Shown: in pieces, positions 34,551-45,179 of the stretch
How positions within the stretch are numbered: position 1 is the first letter of the stretch
How the letters are laid out: the number at the start of each line of letters is the position of its first letter
From: Micromussa lordhowensis
Taxonomy: Eukaryota > Cnidaria > Anthozoa > Scleractinia > Lobophylliidae
Length of the DNA stretch: 64,000 nucleotides
Direction of reading: 5' to 3'
Assembly (NCBI GenBank): GCA_964020085.1
Contig: OZ026599.1
Coordinates: 32,239,729-32,303,728, forward strand
Translations under genes and position numbers: made by a program
The notes under the pieces: generated by a model
The model's input: the letters and a program-made list of their open reading frames with translations, nothing else
The model's database searches: none
Told to the model about the DNA's origin: nothing

Positions 34551-35457
34551 GTTGGTGGAAGTATTTTGTATATGTCCAGTTGATATATATTACAAAATGT
34601 TTTATGGAAGTCAGTGGTCACCACGTGATCTATGTACAGTGTAACAATTTATACAAAAGTTATGAAAATTCTTTTGGAAACACTGTGACTTTTCTGGCTT
34701 TGAATGAAAAGGAAAATGTTTTAAGCAAAATGTATTACTATTATTTTAGACCAACTTTGTTCCTGGCCAGCACACCATACTGTCTGCAATGTGCTTTTTA
34801 ACGATGTTTAAAATGGAGCAAATTCTGTAGAGTGCTACAAGCATATTGATGTTCCTGCAGACTTCCTTGAGTTATCATGTGACAGTTACCGGTATTTTTT
34901 TTTTAGCAATGATCAAGCAGTTTCTATCGAATGTGTGTTGGGTTACCTGGATAATACCCGAGTATTGATACACCTCCAGGTATGACAAAAATATAAAATT
35001 TAATTTTCAGAGGTTTGTCATGTACTAATGTGTGAGGTACTGTGGCCCAGTAATTTTATTTTTATTAGCTTTGCCAACATAGTACACTCTAGATCAACGT
35101 GTCAATACTGTAGGTCTGGATTCAAGGCCTGTTGATTGTTCTCTGTGCTATTTTCTTTGGTGAGAGACTTGACTTGCAATGCCTCTCATCACATAGGAGG
35201 AGAAATGAGTTTCCAACTTGTAAGTTGTTGGGCAACCTGAACTGCAAAAATATTGGGATACTAGGGGATATCCAGCAATAGGATAGCTCCCCATAAGGAT
35301 ATTAAGAGAGAGGTAACTATAAGTACTCCATACTAGGAGACTGGAGTTGACCTCCCTTGATCAGAGCACAGAGCAGATACCTGTATATACCTTTTATTGT
35401 CAACTTTACTGATAGTACAATAGTGCACATTCATTTTGCAGTATGCAGTATAATTAA

Positions 35458-35752
35458 CAATTATCCTGCGAAATGGCGCGGAATGTCATCTGATACTTAG
35501 CCGACGAGGCCGTAGGCCGAGTCGGCTAAAATCAGACGATATTCCGCGAGATTGAGCAGGATAATTGTTTTATTATTCAACAAATTGATAACAAAACAGC
35601 CTAAATCCTTGTAAATCTCTCTGTCGACATTTTCTCATTTCACCTTTTCTTCCCACGAACGAAGCTACGTATACCGCCGGATATCTGTTACGGATATCGA
35701 GAGCATCATGACCATATTTGGATAGTGTTACAATTTGTTGAATAATAATTCT
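35458..35752. mobile_element. Pair of fold-back repeats next to the decayed NUBP2 exon
   Basis: ACAATTATCCTGC/GCAGGATAATTGT encloses a GC-rich hairpin (AGCCGACGAGGCCGTAGGC, GCCGAGTCGGCT). Then ATTATTCAACAAATTG and CAATTTGTTGAATAATAAT form outer arms up to 35752. The right arm ends a few bases before the decayed exon. The centre is similar in style to the fold-back at 63080-63600. Confidence 0.65.
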
Positions 35753-36662
35753 AGATATCATTATTGCTCTGTTCTAAGATTGGGTTTGTTCAATCCAGGG
35801 ACATCTGATGAGGACATTGCAGTAGTAGCAAATCTGAACATTGCAATTCAGATAGAGCAAATTTTGTCACTACTCCTTAGGTATCGTATGCATAAAGTAT
35901 TTATAATAAACTTTCTATGTTACTGTTAATTATTACATGTTGTAATAAGTCTTATTTGGATTTTCAGAAAGTTTACACGTACATTTGATTAATATTTGCA
36001 TTCTGAGTAATACATTGTTGATTTAGCCCTAACAGCATTGAAGAAAGACCATTACCTTTCACTTAATTATAATAGGCATTTAGCCTTAATGTAATAGTCA
36101 ATCAATTCAGTCGGAATCGGCTCTAGCCATTTTTTGTCCAAGATTAGATTAAGATTAGTTAAGTGTCAGTTAATTAGCAAAATTGGTCACCAGTTTTGAA
36201 ATTTTAACCCTCATTTTTTCCCCTTTGTTCATAAAGAAAAATATCAGACGAGTAGTTGTTCCTGGACATGGGATAATTCTCCATCTTTAATTGCTGAATA
36301 GCAGAAACAGTTTTGAAAGACATTTACCAGAAGCAGAATGAACTATGTAATGCTTAGCATTATGGTGGATTTTTGAATAACATATTCTGTTGTTTTTCAG
36401 GATATGGCAGTGTCTGATGTCAGAAGAGAACTAACGAACTAACATTCTGCAAGAAAACTAAAACCCCAATTCTGGGAGTGGTGGAGAACATAAGCGAATT
36501 TGTCTGTCCTTATTGTAGTGTAAGTGTTAGCCTCATACACAGATACTCTTTGGAGGAACACCCAAGGGGGAGGGGTATACTCCTATATATGGGCTACATA
36601 GGTTTGTGACGTGGGATAGGGTATGGTTTTTGAGGTTCTCAATCCTTAAATAGCCTTATAGG

Positions 36663-36835
36663 CAGGCGCGGATCCAGGAGTTTGAAATGGGGGGTGAATT
36701 TTTGTAATAATGTTCGAGAAATCAAATATTATTTCAATATTTGATGGATAAGAGAAAAAAAAGAAGGGGGCTCAGAAAAAAAGGGGGGGGGGGGTGAAAA
36801 TTCACCCATTTCACCTCCCCTGGATCCGCGCCTGA
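36663..36835. mobile_element. MITE with CAGGCGCGGATCCAGG ends
   Basis: Ends are CAGGCGCGGATCCAGG and CCTGGATCCGCGCCTG. ATAGG lies on both sides. It has internal AATTTTTG and G-tract DNA. Intronic. Confidence 0.65.
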
Positions 36836-36865
36836 TAGGGTATCATTCTTGCCCCTGTTGACATT

Positions 36866-37024
36866 AATAGCCCAATTTCGATATATTAAAATTCAGCCTA
36901 AAACAATAGACCTCAGCACGAGGCTCGTGGGAATAAACCCCACAAACTCTGTAGTTATTCCCACGAGCCTCGTGCTGAGGTCTATTGTTTTAGGCTGAAT
37001 TTTAATATATCAAAATTGGGCTAT
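36866..37024. repeat. Near-perfect palindrome, arms about 70 bp
   Basis: Left arm ATAGCCCAATTTCGATATAT ... CACGAGGCTCGTGGGAATAA and right arm its reverse, with one mismatch seen (TTTCGAT against ATCAAAA). The loop is about 18 bp (ACCCCACAAACTCTGTAG). Confidence 0.7.
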
Positions 37025-37117
37025 TGCGTTCACAGTGTGATCCTTAGACAGGGTACGTACACGTACCTAATTTGTGTCAGTTAACATTGCAATGTGTAAA
37101 TGCCCAGCTAAATGGTT

Positions 37118-37536
37118 AAGGCGGGGGTACACGTGAATTTAAGTGAAATTTTGGTAAGTTTAAAGAGAGGTTGAAAGGGAAAAAAAGGGGTTATGGAACA
37201 CCACCAGACAGTTGCCTGACCGCACAATGGCACCCCAGGTTGTTGGGCAACTGTTTGGAGTGTATGAACCAATTTTTAATTTCAAACTCTAATTTTAAAA
37301 CAACACCAAATCTTCAAAATTTCCTATTTCCATCAATTTTACTAATCCTTTAAGAAAAACTATTTCTCTCCAAATATACCTAAAAATCACCAAAAAATTT
37401 ACAAAACAACCCAAAACATAGATATGTGAAATGAGCAAAGAGATTCTTGATTGCTTGAAACGTCAACGAGATATTTGCATAAAAAACATACTACCCAGCC
37501 AAAACACGGCTTTCATGTGTACCCCCGCCTTAATAA
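37118..37536. mobile_element. TTAA-flanked inverted-repeat element
   Basis: TTAA-GGCGGGGGTACACGTGAA at the left and TTTCATGTGTACCCCCGCC-TTAA at the right. The inside is AT-rich with no coding signal. TTAA suggests piggyBac or Kolobok-type mobilisation. Confidence 0.65.
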
Positions 37537-38572
37537 GTTCTATGCTTGATTCTTTTAAGCTTCCAGTGTCACAGAAATGAAATACAGTTGATGCAATCTT
37601 GCCATTCAAAGTTTTTGTTTACCGGTACTTTTCCTTGAATTGGATGTCATTTTTTTGGTTTGGGACTTAGACAGGGTATCTTTTTTTCTTTTGCTTCATC
37701 CTTAAATAGGGTCAGGTTTTTAAGACCTTTCACTGCAAACCTAAGGTATCAGGGAGGAAACATTGCCTGACAAGTCCATGCAAAATGCATGTGTGGGAGG
37801 CTATTCCTTTATATGAAATTAAAAAACATATTTAATATACTATGACTTGACTGTATTTTTGACTGTTATAGTGTTACCTTCATCTTCATAGTATGTAATA
37901 ATACCCCGCTTTCTTTCTTTTAGGAGTGCAGAAATCTGTTTTCAAAAGGAGGAGGTGAAGCCTTGGCAAAGAGCTGTGATGTTCCATTTTTAGGTAAAAA
38001 TACTTATTAACATCGGTGGCTACACAGGACAGGGGACAGAGGGGTTAGGGGTAATCTAGATCATGTTTTGTGGAAAAATTATGGTCGTTTCACTATTTAT
38101 TGCACTTGTCTATATTAGTAGTCATGTATATAAAAAAGAACAAAGTACATATATATATTGTCTGGAAATGCATTGGTCTCGTTTGCTGGAAGCTTTAAAA
38201 GGAATGTCAACCAAGTTAATTCTTTATTGTGCCAAGCTTATCACATAGCAGAACATATTGTTTGTGATCTAGTCTAGGGGTCATTGCAAACTGCAGAAGA
38301 TTCTCATTGATGTGATGTGTTCAATTTGACTTTGAAATCAGTCTGTTTCCACCGAGGAGAGTCTTCTAGCTACATCTTGCTTTCAGATCTTGAAAGAATA
38401 AATATTTTTTTCCTTCTATCTAGGTTCTATTCCAGTGGATCCCAGTCTAATCCAATCCTTAGAAGACGGCCAAGCCTTTATTGACTTGTTTCCTGACTCA
38501 CCAAAACTAACAAATGCAGTAAATGTATTCACTTCCAAACTGTTGCAAATGGAAAGCAATGGAGATGAGTGA

Positions 38573-41500
38573 TTGAAGAAACAAGGAACAAAATATTTGT
38601 TGAGTACAATGTATGTGGCAGTTATACAGCTGGACAAATGTGATTGAGATGGCCAAATGATCAACCACTGGTTTCTCCTTACTGGTTTCTCCTTAACTGG
38701 AAGATATTGTCTTGATATACCTACAAATTCTCACAACTCTGATGTCAAGAGAAGTGAAGGACAGTGAAGGGGAATTAACAATTTGAACATCATGTAATGA
38801 AAGTGTTGAAGGATATATACTCCTCTTCTACAAGGCTTGCAAAAAAACTTAAATTCAAGCTTGTGCTTCAATCAGCTCTCAAATTTTGCTTGCCCTGGGC
38901 GAGTCTTGGTTTACTTATTTTCTTATTTAGTTGGAGGATGACTTGCTTGGGTCCTTGCATGTTGGGCAAGTGAGAATGAAACAGTAACTTGTCTGGTAGC
39001 AAGATCTAATCTTCCTGGACAACTGGACAGCACTATTTTCAAGCCCTGCTCTGGTCATTAGGAAAGAAAACATAGAAAAACTATGGCTTCACTTCTCTAT
39101 AGATGCTTTTGCCACTCACTTAAACCAAGCATTGCATTGTTGTCAGACCATATAAACCACGCACACTAGCCTCCTTCACAAAGTTTTGCTTGTTAAAGCA
39201 AGAAAGTATGATTACTTTGTGATAAGCTTTGTTTGAATTTTCCTTCGATACATAGTTACACAGTAAAAAAGTGTGCAATTTCAAGACTTGTTTTGCCTGT
39301 GACCTCTTCAGTTGGTTGCCAGTAAAGATTTGAATTGGGGATGACTTCATGTAACTTTGCATGAAAAATATAAGTTGATACAGAAATATAATAACGACTG
39401 ACAATAATATAACCAGATACAAACCATAATAACGTAAAGATAGAAATAAACAATTAAATAAATAAATAAATAAGTAGAATAAAAATGAAATTAGTTTAGC
39501 TTGTGGTATCAAGGTCTATATTTCATGCACAGTTACATGAGGTCATCTTTGATTTTAGATCTGTTATGGGGACCAGATTGAGAGGTCATAAATGAAACTA
39601 GTTTTGTTGTTGTATATATAAGTGTAGCTGTGTGCTGAAATAAAATTTGAATACAGTTTTTCCCTATCAAGATGGCATTGAATGATTATACTTTAGTGAT
39701 TTTGACAAGCAGGCTTGTAGAAATGATTTATAATCAGAAAATACATATAATTTGAATGAGGTCTTTCCTAATCCAGATAGTTCCAAATCATAATTTTACA
39801 TGGCCAATAATTTTCCTAAGATTCTTTGTTCAGAAACTCATAAAATGTTGTAGCTGAAAGGTCAATGAAAAAAATGGAACTAAATACAAGTGGTACTGCC
39901 TCAGTTGTCTCCATGGTATTTTGTGATTGTTAAAATTGCATAAACTAGTCGATTTTCCAATGTGTCCTGGAAAGATGGAGTGGAAGGAGCGGCTGACAAA
40001 TGGTTCATGTGAATAATCAACCTTGGAGTTACTTTTACGCGTAAGAGAAATAAACGCAGGGATGCCAGATTAATTTAGTGGGTTAGTGCGCAAGCATAAC
40101 AATACAATTTTTTTGTGTGAATTAAAAGCCCCAGGAGATAGCAGCACTCAGTGGATTCTTCTTAACAGTCATGATAAGGTTAATTCAACAAGTTTGGTTA
40201 CAATGTTCAGCAACTTAAGAATTTGTTTTACCACAGGCGTCCCAAGCTCAAGTCTAGAGAAAAGCAAAAAATAAATTAATTCTAGGACATGAGGGTCTAC
40301 GTACCGCGTGTTCATTCATGAAACCATCAGGCGCACGCTGTGTGAGTCCAGGGCAGAAGCAGCCCTGGTGATTCTGAACTGACGCAATGTTAGGTTACGC
40401 GAGGAGCCGTTGAGAATGTGAATGTTTTATAAGGGATTGTAAGGAAAGCAAAAAACGGTTGATTTTAAACTCTTCAGTGTCCTATTTTTCCGTGAGATCG
40501 TAGATGTCGATCGTTGAGTTCATAAAGCGATTAATTACAGGAATGGCTCCGACCTCCAAATGCACTGGGAATGAGTATGGTTAGCTTAGCTATGGTTAGA
40601 GGTGTTTGTAGTTGCATTTTAATGTTCTCTTTACTGCGCCTTTCAATAACATGCAGACTCTAAAATTCAAAGCTCAACCGACAAATGTATTTTTTGCTAT
40701 TGTCAATCAAATGTTCAGTGGCTCCTCCCAGCTTCTGACTATGTTGTCTGAACTGTGCTCAACAATTTGATTTGATTACTGCACGCTCGACAGTAGGCTA
40801 GTTCCACTTCAAGGTAACGTTTTTGCTGGTTTGAGTGATTTCTGTTCGTATTTCTACATTAAAATCCATTTTCAAAAACACCTTTTCCCAAAAAATATAT
40901 ATGGCATAATAGTTTCAATTCTCGTTATCATAATCCTGCGTAAAACAATGCGAAAGGACACTCGGTCTGGTTTCTCCACCATCTTGCCAAAGCGTGTTTA
41001 GCTGACGCCAACAAGTATCATTGCAAGCAGCAGTTGGATTGGTTGTTCATAGTAGCATCAATTTGACTGATCTGAAATACATACATTGCCTGTCCACCCA
41101 TCCATGGGGAATAACTCGAAAACCGCAAGGTTCATTTATTCTCCTGGCTCAACTTTAAGCATACATATTTCTTAAGTTACTGTAGTTTTTGTCTCTTACC
41201 ATGTAAATGTGTCTTTTAGTTGTTAGAGTGAATAAAAGAAGTAGAAGTAGTACATGGAATACATAGACCAACATGCCAACTAAGAGGTATTTTTTTTCAC
41301 AAAAATTAAGTAAACTCGATGTATTATGAGAAAATATTTCTGATCCGATACCAGGATGCATAATAAAATAGATAAAAACGTTCTCTGGTAAAAAATATAT
41401 AAGAATTATAAGCTTTCGGCAACCGTACTGTTGCCTTCGACGGATAAAAATGTGATAGAATGTAGGTGAATGAAATATAACGAGAAAATACGAATAAATT

Positions 41501-42720
41501 AAAATAAGAAAAATGCGTGCAAAAAAGGTGAAAGAATGCTATAAGTAGCCTGCGAATGCAGACGTATTTCCGGCTGCCACACTTTCCTGAACGCATCCTC
41601 CGCCATTTTTTAACACGCGTTTGCGAGAGCTCCACGTACGATTTCTACGTGTTACCTCTTCGGATATGCAAGGTGAAATGTGATTGGTTTACAAGAGCTG
41701 ACGTCACGGAAATCGCTCTCGCGGCTCGGGTTCGCGGACGTTGTTTTCGGCGGAGCCGGTGGCAGCCGGAAATACGTCTGCGTTCGCAGGCTACTTATAG
41801 CATTCTTTCACCTTTTTTGCACGCATTTTTCTTATTTTAATTTATTCATATTTTCTCGTTATATTTCATTCACCTACATTCTATCACATTTTTATCCGTC
41901 GAAGGCAACAGTACGGTTGCCGAAAGCTTATAATTCTTATATATTTTTTACCAGAGAACGTTTTTATCTATTTTATCGATGTATTATGTCAGATTTTGTC
42001 CAGAGACATTGTGTGTAACTGTCCTGCCAGTAAACATCAGTTTTCATGATAGGCCTGAGGGAGAAATGAAAACAAAATGAAGTAGATGAGAGGGACTTGT
42101 CTCATCCAGCCATAAAATTCCTGGCTACAAATAAAACCTCTTCTTAGTATGCTGCTCAGTTGAGCAGGACACCACACAAGTTTCTACACAAAGTTTTGAT
42201 GTCAAAACTTTGATGCTTCCGATGGCAACAAGAATGTATTCAATGGAAACAAAGTGCGTGGAGACCAGAATGGCACTAAGGCGGCACTTTTTAGCTCTGT
42301 TTTGCTTTCTGTTATTGTCAATTATATCGTGTATTTTTTCTTATACATGCTCCAACATCAAACATGGAGTTTCAAGTTAAAGCTGAGTATGTGAAACACA
42401 CGTGTGGATAACCTTTATGGCTTTGAGTGGTCTGGTTAGTGCTGCTGAAGTACTGTTTTAAAGATTTAGTTGAGGGCATAACTAGTCACTGCACAACATT
42501 GAATTATTTGAATGAAACGACCATTAGAATGCATTATATGGACCACAACGTTAGCATTCGAAATGTAAAAGTTTGTCAAAGTCAAAACTTTGTGTTGTGT
42601 CAAAACTTGCGTGGTGTTGAGCTCAACTGGGAAGTGTAGTTTTACAACTGGTTGGGTTTTACAAATCCAAGAAGAAGAGATGAGAGGTTGTTGTACTCCT
42701 GGTTTTATAGAAATACACAG
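38573..42720. other. Intergenic stretch
   Basis: It holds the NUBP2-like 3' flank, an AAAT microsatellite at about 39457-39474, and the large palindrome at 41312-42000. I found no further gene. Confidence 0.4.
41312..42000. repeat. Large nested palindrome, arms about 240 bp
   Basis: Left arm (about 41360-41580) and right arm (about 41757-41980) are reverse complements over GTTCTCTGGTAAAAAATATA through CTTTCGGCAACCGTACTGTT to GCCTGCGAATGCAGACG. CGATGTATTATG borders both sides (41318-41329 and 41977-41988), a 12-bp candidate target duplication. The inner part 41548-41792 is a separate AGCCTGCGAA-ended element. Mirrored open frames on both strands are by-products. Confidence 0.65.
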
Positions 42721-42749
42721 TGAATAGAGATGAATTGTATCAAATATAC

Positions 42750-42755
42750 TTTATT
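42750..42755 (-). promoter_or_regulatory. Poly(A) signal overlapping the TSEN15 stop codon
   Basis: On the minus strand the sequence AAAAATAAAGT contains AATAAA, and its TAA is the stop. No other AATAAA is seen soon after, so it is the likely signal. Confidence 0.5.
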
Positions 42756-43260
42756 TTTGACTTGCTACCCTTTTCTGTCTTGTTCTCTTGTGCTTGGGTT
42801 TCACTTCTTCCTCCTCATTTGGTGGATCCGGGGGAACAAGACCCTGGAAAAAGTCGTAATACACAATAGTAGAATCTGCCTCACAAAAGGCCATTGTCAC
42901 TTTTGGGCGCTGTTCAATACCCGTGTCTTCCTCCACTTCTTTTTCTTCGCACAGATTAACTTCCTGGATAATGTTCTGAATTTCCTCCGTTGTTAAAGCT
43001 GTGTCTATCGTAAGTGGAACTATTATATCGAATTGGGACTTCTTTAATCGCTTTCCTGTGATGTAAACCAACTTCAAAGACTCGCAGGGATGTATTGACA
43101 CGCTAAACCAATGTTTGCTTTCACACAAGTCCAAGTAAACTGTCATGACTGCTCTTTCCATTGACGGCTTTCCATTGTAGTATCCGTATGACTGTATTTC
43201 CTTGAATTTTGGGTGATTTTCGAGCCAGTTTTCTCGCGTAACTTTGTGTTGAACAGCCAT
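42751..43260 (-). CDS. TSEN15: tRNA-splicing endonuclease subunit Sen15
   Basis: A single-exon gene of 169 residues. The Sen15 core is clear: ENHPKFKEI at the start, VYLDLCESKHWFSV in the middle, IVPLTIDTALTTEEIQNIIQ and then KVTMAFCEADSTIVYYDFF, matching the layout of human TSEN15 (171 residues). It is a non-catalytic subunit that pairs with TSEN34 in the nuclear complex that cuts introns out of pre-tRNAs. The C-terminal tail is basic (KPKHKRTRQKRVASQK), which may be a nuclear signal. It starts 129 bp from the divergent ZNHIT1 start. The stop codon TAA lies inside an AATAAA hexamer, so the 3' UTR may be very short. An acidic run (EEKEVEEDTG) lies in the linker. Start choice: the first ATG, in the context GCCATGGCTG. 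Confidence 0.9.
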   Translation of the reverse strand: MAVQHKVTRENWLENHPKFKEIQSYGYYNGKPSMERAVMTVYLDLCESKHWFSVSIHPCESLKLVYITGKRLKKSQFDIIVPLTIDTALTTEEIQNIIQEVNLCEEKEVEEDTGIEQRPKVTMAFCEADSTIVYYDFFQGLVPPDPPNEEEEVKPKHKRTRQKRVASQK

Positions 43261-43389
43261 GATGGCGATTTTTCGCCAGGCGTTCGAGCCTCGTTCTCAA
43301 GCTCTCTATTAGAGCCTGGGAGAACCTGGGAACAAGTATAGAGGGGTTCCAAAAAAATCCGAGAGAAGCTTGCACTAGTCATTTTCAAG
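43261..43389. promoter_or_regulatory. Shared divergent promoter of TSEN15 and ZNHIT1
   Basis: Only 129 bp separate the two start codons. The interval is C/G-richer than its surroundings and includes AAGATGGCGGAC at the ZNHIT1 start, a YY1-type CAAGATGGCGGC-like site often seen at starts of housekeeping genes. No TATA box was seen. Confidence 0.6.
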
Positions 43390-44189
43390 ATGGCGGACCG
43401 CCGCGAGTCTGGTATGGACTTTTTTCTGTATTTTGCATTCTTTTAAGACGTTTAAATCCGTCATTATTGCAGTATTCATTTCTTAAATCTATCTAGGGAT
43501 GTGTGGTAAACAAGGTAGTATGAATGGCCACATTTGTATCAACGCAATGTCCGGCAGCCGGACAGGTTTTTCAAAATACTCCGGACAGGCAGCCGGACAG
43601 GTTTTTCAAATACTCCGTGTCCGGCAGTCAAAATTATTATTTTTTATATAATTTCAGTTAATAATATCAAATCCTTGTTTATATGGCTGAATACTTCGCT
43701 ATTCCCACTGTAGAGTAAATTTTTGTATTTATAACGTAGTCGCTAAATGACCGGCAGTCAAAACTTTTATGTAGTTTAGGCTAAGTATAGCACTCTGGTT
43801 AGCCTAAAAAGCACTGAATGCACTCCTGTTAGCCTGGATAGCACTCTGGAAAGCCTGAATAGCTCTCTGGTTAGCCTGTTTATGGTTAGCTTCCAATAAT
43901 ACTAAGGATAACGCTATATATACCTGCCAACGCTCACGCCTTAGAAAACTTCGATCTCACACCGGCTCACGTTTACGGACCAAATTCTCATGCTTGACAC
44001 AACTCAAACCAATGTAAGAAACGAAAATTATGTGTAAATAACGATACTTCCTTCTTGAAACAAAACTGAGTACTAGTTTAGTGATGCACGTCCTGAGACT
44101 GGGACTGAGAAATGTCAGAGCTGTTTTCGCTTCTGCTATTGTATGCAAATTTGGTCAAATAAACACTTTTAAGTCACTCAGAAAGCGGC

Positions 44190-44223
<34 letters not shown>

Positions 44224-45123
44224 AGACTAGTAAAAAATCTATTTTGGCTAGTGGTTTTTGTTCTTCACTAGCCATTTTGGCTAGTGAAAATATGTGGGCA
44301 CTGGAGGCCCATAGGAAACCAATTCACAAAACGAAATTGAGTCAGAGCGTGCAGAATTTAAAACATTGGCTATTATAAAAATATCATACAGCTGTATATA
44401 ATTTATCAACCCAAACAAGAAGTTTAAATTACTGAAATGCGAAAGAATGATTGACCTTTTTGTTTTTTTATTTCCTTAGTCAAAAGCAAAGAATGACAAA
44501 CGAACTGCTTGCCAGTAATGATTAGTCATGCATGAAACTATGCGGAGCTCTAGGGATTATGTTTCATGGGCACAGCATCTCGAGGTCACAAACGCTTTGA
44601 AAAAATTAAAAAATTCGCAACTCCAAGATTTGGATGATGCCTATATAATATTGACGCCTATGTTTGCAATTTGTAAATAAAGTTGACATGGAACAAATTA
44701 CTGTGTTCACGAGAAATCATGAATCAGCTGCATTTTGAAAGAAAGGAATGTTTTTTGATGGCGAGTTGCGAAGTTCTGTGAGAATTTTGCATGGTAGCGA
44801 AAACTTGGGTTTTTGTTGTTGTGCCATGCCTATAATTATGGCATGATGTCTAAGTTTGCAACGTATAGAAATAAGGTGGAACGAGTTATTTTATTAGTGA
44901 AAATCGCGAATCGGTATTTTGAAGGAAAATAATGTTTTTCGGTGCGCCAGTTCAGAAGTTTTGACGCCAGTTCTGTGAGAATCAAGGTCACAAAAACTTT
45001 GTACTTGCCAGATGTTCATTCAAAGCATACTACCAGCTACACAGGCTAGCATTTACTTGACTTGATGCGATGTTGGATATTAGAGTATCTGGCTAGTGAA
45101 AAATTTGTTTTGGCTAGTTAATA

Positions 45124-45179
<56 letters not shown>

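Larger units (their letters stand above)
15817..38572 (+). pseudogene. NUBP2: NUBP2-like Fe-S assembly P-loop ATPase, apparently decayed
   Basis: Exons by similarity to NUBP2, a cytosolic Mrp/Nbp35 ATPase that scaffolds iron-sulphur clusters with NUBP1: 15817-15826, 16586-16713, 17126-17202 (VGILDVDLHGPSI), 20069-20163 (IMPFGFLPNN), a decayed piece at about 35760-35880 (PGTSDEDIAVV), 36401-36519, 37924-37993 and 38424-38572 (stop). The CPYC pair near the C-terminus is kept. Damage is clear. In exon 2, an extra TG before TCCGGT and an extra G after AAAAGCACG put the Walker A motif SGKGGVGKST out of frame, although the frame is regained after it. The exon with TPPGTSDE has lost its first Pro and carries about 25 extra bases. 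In the next exon GAACTAAC is duplicated, giving a stop right after DVRRELTN. The exon expected before PGTSDE (GPKKN...) was not found. The fourth intron holds about 14 kb of nested transposons. It may be a dead duplicate; sequencing error is less likely because neighbouring genes are clean. Confidence 0.75.

Noticed and set aside
41324..42018. Two open frames on opposite strands encoding almost the same peptide
   Set aside because: They are mirror images caused by the palindrome at 41312-42000.
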